DNA of 64,000 bases from Candolleomyces eurysporus (lineage: Eukaryota; Basidiomycota; Agaricomycetes; Agaricales; Psathyrellaceae): positions 1 to 64,000 of the forward strand of contig JANBPK010000756.1 in the NCBI GenBank assembly GCA_027579435.1, in the 5' to 3' direction. The translations under genes and the position numbers were made by a program. How positions within the stretch are numbered: the stretch's first letter is position 1; each line of letters begins with the position of its first letter. The notes under the pieces were generated by a model that had not been told where the DNA came from, ran no database searches, and saw only the letters and a program-made list of their open reading frames with translations. This document shows, piece after piece, positions 61,066 through 64,000 of this stretch.

Positions 61066-63066
61066 ATGGCTTCAAGACAGGCTCCAGGCCCAAATGCTGC
61101 CTTCAAGGACAAGGTACCTATCCAGCTACTCCCCNGATAAGCCTCTCTTAACCCCCGTCCGCCCAGGGTAAACCGATGGAGCTGCGTCTGTCAAACATGG
61201 TCGCCGCGAAGGGTATGAACCTTGCAAATTGAGTCCAAAATTCGTCTAATATACTTGCAGCTATCAGTGATGCAGTGAGAACATCGTTGGGCCCCAGGGG
61301 CATGGATAAAATGGTATGTTTTGACTTGTGCTCTCGTCGTATTGGTCTGACATTTTTCAGATCCAAACTTCCAAAGGAGAAGTCATCGTCACCAACGATG
61401 GCGCGACTATCCTCAAAAGCATCCAAGCTTTGCACCCAGCTGCTAAGATGGTATGCAATCATACATCTACGAAAATCCGAATCTGCTCACCGTCCTCAAG
61501 TTGGTAGATCTCTCCGCGGCGCAAGATATCGAAGCCGGGGACGGTACAACCTCGGTTGTTGTCCTTGCAGGAAGTCTTTTGGGTGCAGCGGAGAAGATGC
61601 TCCAGAAGGGAATTCATCCTACCATTGTCGCGGAATCGTTCCTCAAGGCTTCTGCACAAGCCGTCGAGTATCTTGAAGAAATCTCCACACCGGTGGATTT
61701 GGGCGATCGTGGAAGTCTATTGCGCGCCGCCAGTACTTCATTGAACTCCAAGGTGAGTCAATACCGCTGTATCATATACAATTTCATGACATTCCGCAGA
61801 TCGTCTCCCAATACTCCTCTACTCTTTCCCCCATCGCCGTCGATGCCGTTTCCCGGCTCGTCACCCCCACCTCTTCCAATGTCGATCTCCGAGATATTAG
61901 GATCGTGAAAAAGGTTGGAGGTACCATTGAGGACACCGAACTCGTGGAAGGCGTTGTTCTGAACCAAAATGTTGTCACCTCCGGTGGAGGCCCAACAAGG
62001 ATGGAGAAAGCGAAAATCGCCATTATCCAATTCCAGCTCAGTGCTCCTAAACCCGACGTACGTCTCGCTCTAGATATTTTCCCAAGAAGTTGACTCATGG
62101 AGCGCAATAGATGGACAACACTGTCGTCATCAACGACTATCGGCAAATGGACAAGGTGATCAAGGAAGGCCGTCAATACCTCCTCAACCTCTGCAAGAAG
62201 ATCAAGAAAGCCAACTGCAACGTCCTGCTCATCCAAAAATCGATTCTTCGTGACGCAATCGATGAGATCGCGCTTAACTTCTTGAAGCGCCTTAACATCC
62301 TCGTCGTGAAGGATGTTGAACGCGACGAAATCAGTTTCCTCGCCAAATCTCTGGGTTGCAAGCCGATCGCAGACATCGAAGCCTTCACGGAAGACAAGCT
62401 GGGCTACGCTGACCTCGTGGAAGAGCGGGAGGACAACGATGTCAAGGTTGTGCGCATTACCGGTATCAAGCAGAGAGGACGAACCGTTAGCATCCTCGCG
62501 ATGGGGAGCAACAATCTTGTCGTCGAGGAAAGCGAAAGGTCTCTCCACGACGCTCTCTGTGTTGTTCGTTGCCTCGTCAAGAAGAGGTATGGTTTCCATC
62601 CACATCTCCGCTTGGCTGTCTGACCGAAGAGCATTTCTTACCTAGGGCTTTGATCGGCGGTGGAGGCGCTCCCGAGATCCACGTTTCGCGTCTGCTTTCG
62701 CAACACGCCCAGTCGTTGAGAGGCATGGAGGCGTATTGCTTCCAGGCTTACGCTGACGCGCTGGAGGTCATCCCCACAACCCTTGCAGAAAACGCTGGCT
62801 TGAACCCGATCGCTATCGTCACAGAATTGCGCAACCGTCATGCTCTTGGTGAACGGAATGCTGGTATCAATGTCCGAAAGGTGAATTGATTCCCGGTCTC
62901 TCTCAATCTGACCACTGCGCCTGACCATTGCCTATAGGGTTTGATCTCCAACATCCTGGAAGAGGAGGTCGTTCAACCGTTGCTTGTGACCACGAGTGCC
63001 ATCGAATTGGCTACGGAGACTGTCTGCTTGTTGTTGAAGATTGATGACTATGTGCAAGCCCGATGA
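61066..63066 (+). CDS. CCT4: T-complex protein 1 (chaperonin TRiC/CCT) subunit delta
   Basis: ATG at 61066 ([16 protein letters not shown]), TGA 63064-63066, about eight introns. Group II chaperonin motifs: [30 protein letters not shown] and the ATPase [15 protein letters not shown] (Asp/Gly loop). The apical domain has [37 protein letters not shown] follows an intron in the C-terminal equatorial half, with [15 protein letters not shown] and the family-typical [12 protein letters not shown] at the end. The delta assignment rests on [38 protein letters not shown] and [10 protein letters not shown], which suit CCT4. The subunit is one of eight in the ring that folds actin, tubulin and WD40 proteins such as PAC1 in this window. 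One N (61,135) falls in the first intron. Intact, about 540 residues. Confidence 0.94.
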
Positions 63067-63343
63067 GCAGGTACACTAATTATAGATTTAGACAACATGT
63101 AATTCTAAGCTCTAATCGAATCGAAGCAAGTGATGAGCGGAGGATATGTACAGGTGGCATGGGGAAGTTGGTAAAAGGGTTACGGCACAACGCACCGAAC
63201 TAACCCCCAAACTACTGAGACGAACGAGGGATGCTGTGAATTGCGGCTATGATACAATGCTTACAATAGGTCTTCTATAAGATAGAATGAAATATGACCG
63301 GTGACCAATATTAAGGTTGAGCGTCCTGGGAGCAAAAAGGTCC
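63067..63343. other. Convergent 3' spacer
   Basis: These 277 bases between the stop codons of CCT4 and the mitochondrial carrier gene hold both 3' ends. No gene or structured element is seen. Confidence 0.4.
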
Positions 63344-64000
63344 TTATACATCATGAACAGCGGGCAAGGGGGGTAGTTTGTCGATGTAGGTTGCGGTCAT
63401 ATCGAAGAGGGTCCAGAGTAAACCATGAGTTGTGATACTTCTCAGAGCGCTGACCCCAAGTCCACGATACAGACGGAGCACCCCCGCAAGCAGTGGTTTG
63501 GGATTAGTAGGGTCGGGGCCTGCGAAGCAGCATATTGATGAGATCAATAGCTATACATAGTTAGAGCGACGCACCCCTGAGCAGCCGGTGTAGGGTCTCA
63601 AATGGTCCGCGATAACGCTCCCCAGCCAAAGCGCGCTGTTGCACCTTCGTTTTCACCCTGGAGGACCACAGTCAGTTCACTAGAACGGTGAGGTTATATC
63701 GAAGCTCACTCACACATCAAGGGGATATATAATGGCCCAAGAAGTGACCTTGAAAAAACAGGGACGGTGAGTAGATGCAAGGCGGTAAGGAGCGATTCGA
63801 AACACGTACTCCGGAGAGAGAGCCACAGACGAAAGGAACGAGAGAATGGTGGATAGGAAGCCAAGGGGGTGTTTCGCCTTGCTCCCCCAACCGATTTCGA
63901 CCAAGTAGGTGCCTCATCCCATCGTACTCTAGGAAGTATAGCGCAGTTCCCGATGTATCACGAACTAAAAATCACTCAAAAGATGCAGATAGAACAATTT
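63344..64000 (-). CDS. Mitochondrial carrier (SLC25) family protein, 5' part outside the window
   Basis: The last three visible exons of a carrier gene. An exon edge at 63964 (after AG on the minus strand) opens RDTSGTALYFLEYDGMRHLLG. A 50-base intron then joins to CGSLSGVTSWAIIYPLDVVKTKVQQRALAG, the signature PxDxxK of the third repeat with the following helix. GPFETLHRLL leads by another intron to PKPLLAGVLRLYRGLGVSALRSITTHGLLWTLFDMTATYIDKL and the stop at 63344. These proteins exchange metabolites across the inner mitochondrial membrane with three ~100-residue repeats. Only the last repeat and part of the second are seen here, so the substrate cannot be named. The C-terminal PPLPAVHDV is short. 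The upstream exons lie beyond base 64,000. Confidence 0.82.

Noticed and set aside
61784..62605. Minus-strand open frame of 273 codons
   Set aside because: Lies antisense to CCT4 exons whose plus-strand frame is certain; Asp/Val-rich composition is typical of a reverse-frame shadow of biased codons.

Overview
The window is nuclear DNA of a filamentous basidiomycete, most likely an Agaricomycete. Genes are dense on both strands and cut by many GT-AG introns of about 50-60 bases. Several families are typical of mushroom-forming fungi: DUF6699 proteins, NACHT NTPases with proline-rich N-termini, an F-box/leucine-rich protein with a coiled-coil head, and a DNMT1-type methyltransferase with RFD and BAH regions. 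Scattered N bases, concentrated at 23,200-27,950 and 34,990-40,550, mark a draft assembly. Exon edges were worked out by eye from reading frame, splice consensus and family similarity.

Left part (1-25,300), mostly conserved housekeeping genes: the end of an unknown acidic protein; an AGC-like kinase (-); inositol-pentakisphosphate 2-kinase (+); isovaleryl-CoA dehydrogenase (+); a Zn2Cys6 regulator (+); a MYND protein (-); PAC1/LIS1 (-); an F-box protein (-); mitochondrial ATP synthase beta (+); tRNA-Ser(AGA) (+); a DUF1776 protein (+); a CPD1-like 2H phosphodiesterase (+); a Nudix hydrolase (+); cytosolic glutamyl-tRNA synthetase (-); and 2-isopropylmalate synthase (+), whose C-terminal subdomain II plus leucine-binding module is present twice.

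Middle part (25,300-35,000) is the accessory island. Two paralogous NACHT NTPase genes face each other (26,113 + and 34,138 -). Between them lie degenerate copies of the two outer neighbours: a piece like the LEU4 3' end (about 29,260-29,470) and a piece like the NACHT2-ATG9 intergenic region plus the first ~50 codons of ATG9 (about 29,580-30,481). The locus has been through local segmental duplication, deletion and inversion between LEU4 and ATG9.

Right part (35,000-64,000): ATG9 (+), a small thiamine-binding-fold protein like Ecm15 (-), an EH-domain protein (+), a DNMT1-type cytosine methyltransferase (-) sharing a 203-base divergent promoter with MCM7 (+), kexin KEX2 (-), a broken small heat-shock protein gene (+), two diverged DUF6699 genes (+), N-myristoyltransferase (+), UFD1 (-), CCT4 (+) and the 3' part of a mitochondrial carrier (-). 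Apart from the NACHT pair and the DUF6699 pair, neighbours have unrelated jobs. Their order reflects fungal gene packing, with short divergent promoters and closely spaced convergent 3' ends, rather than operon-like pathways.
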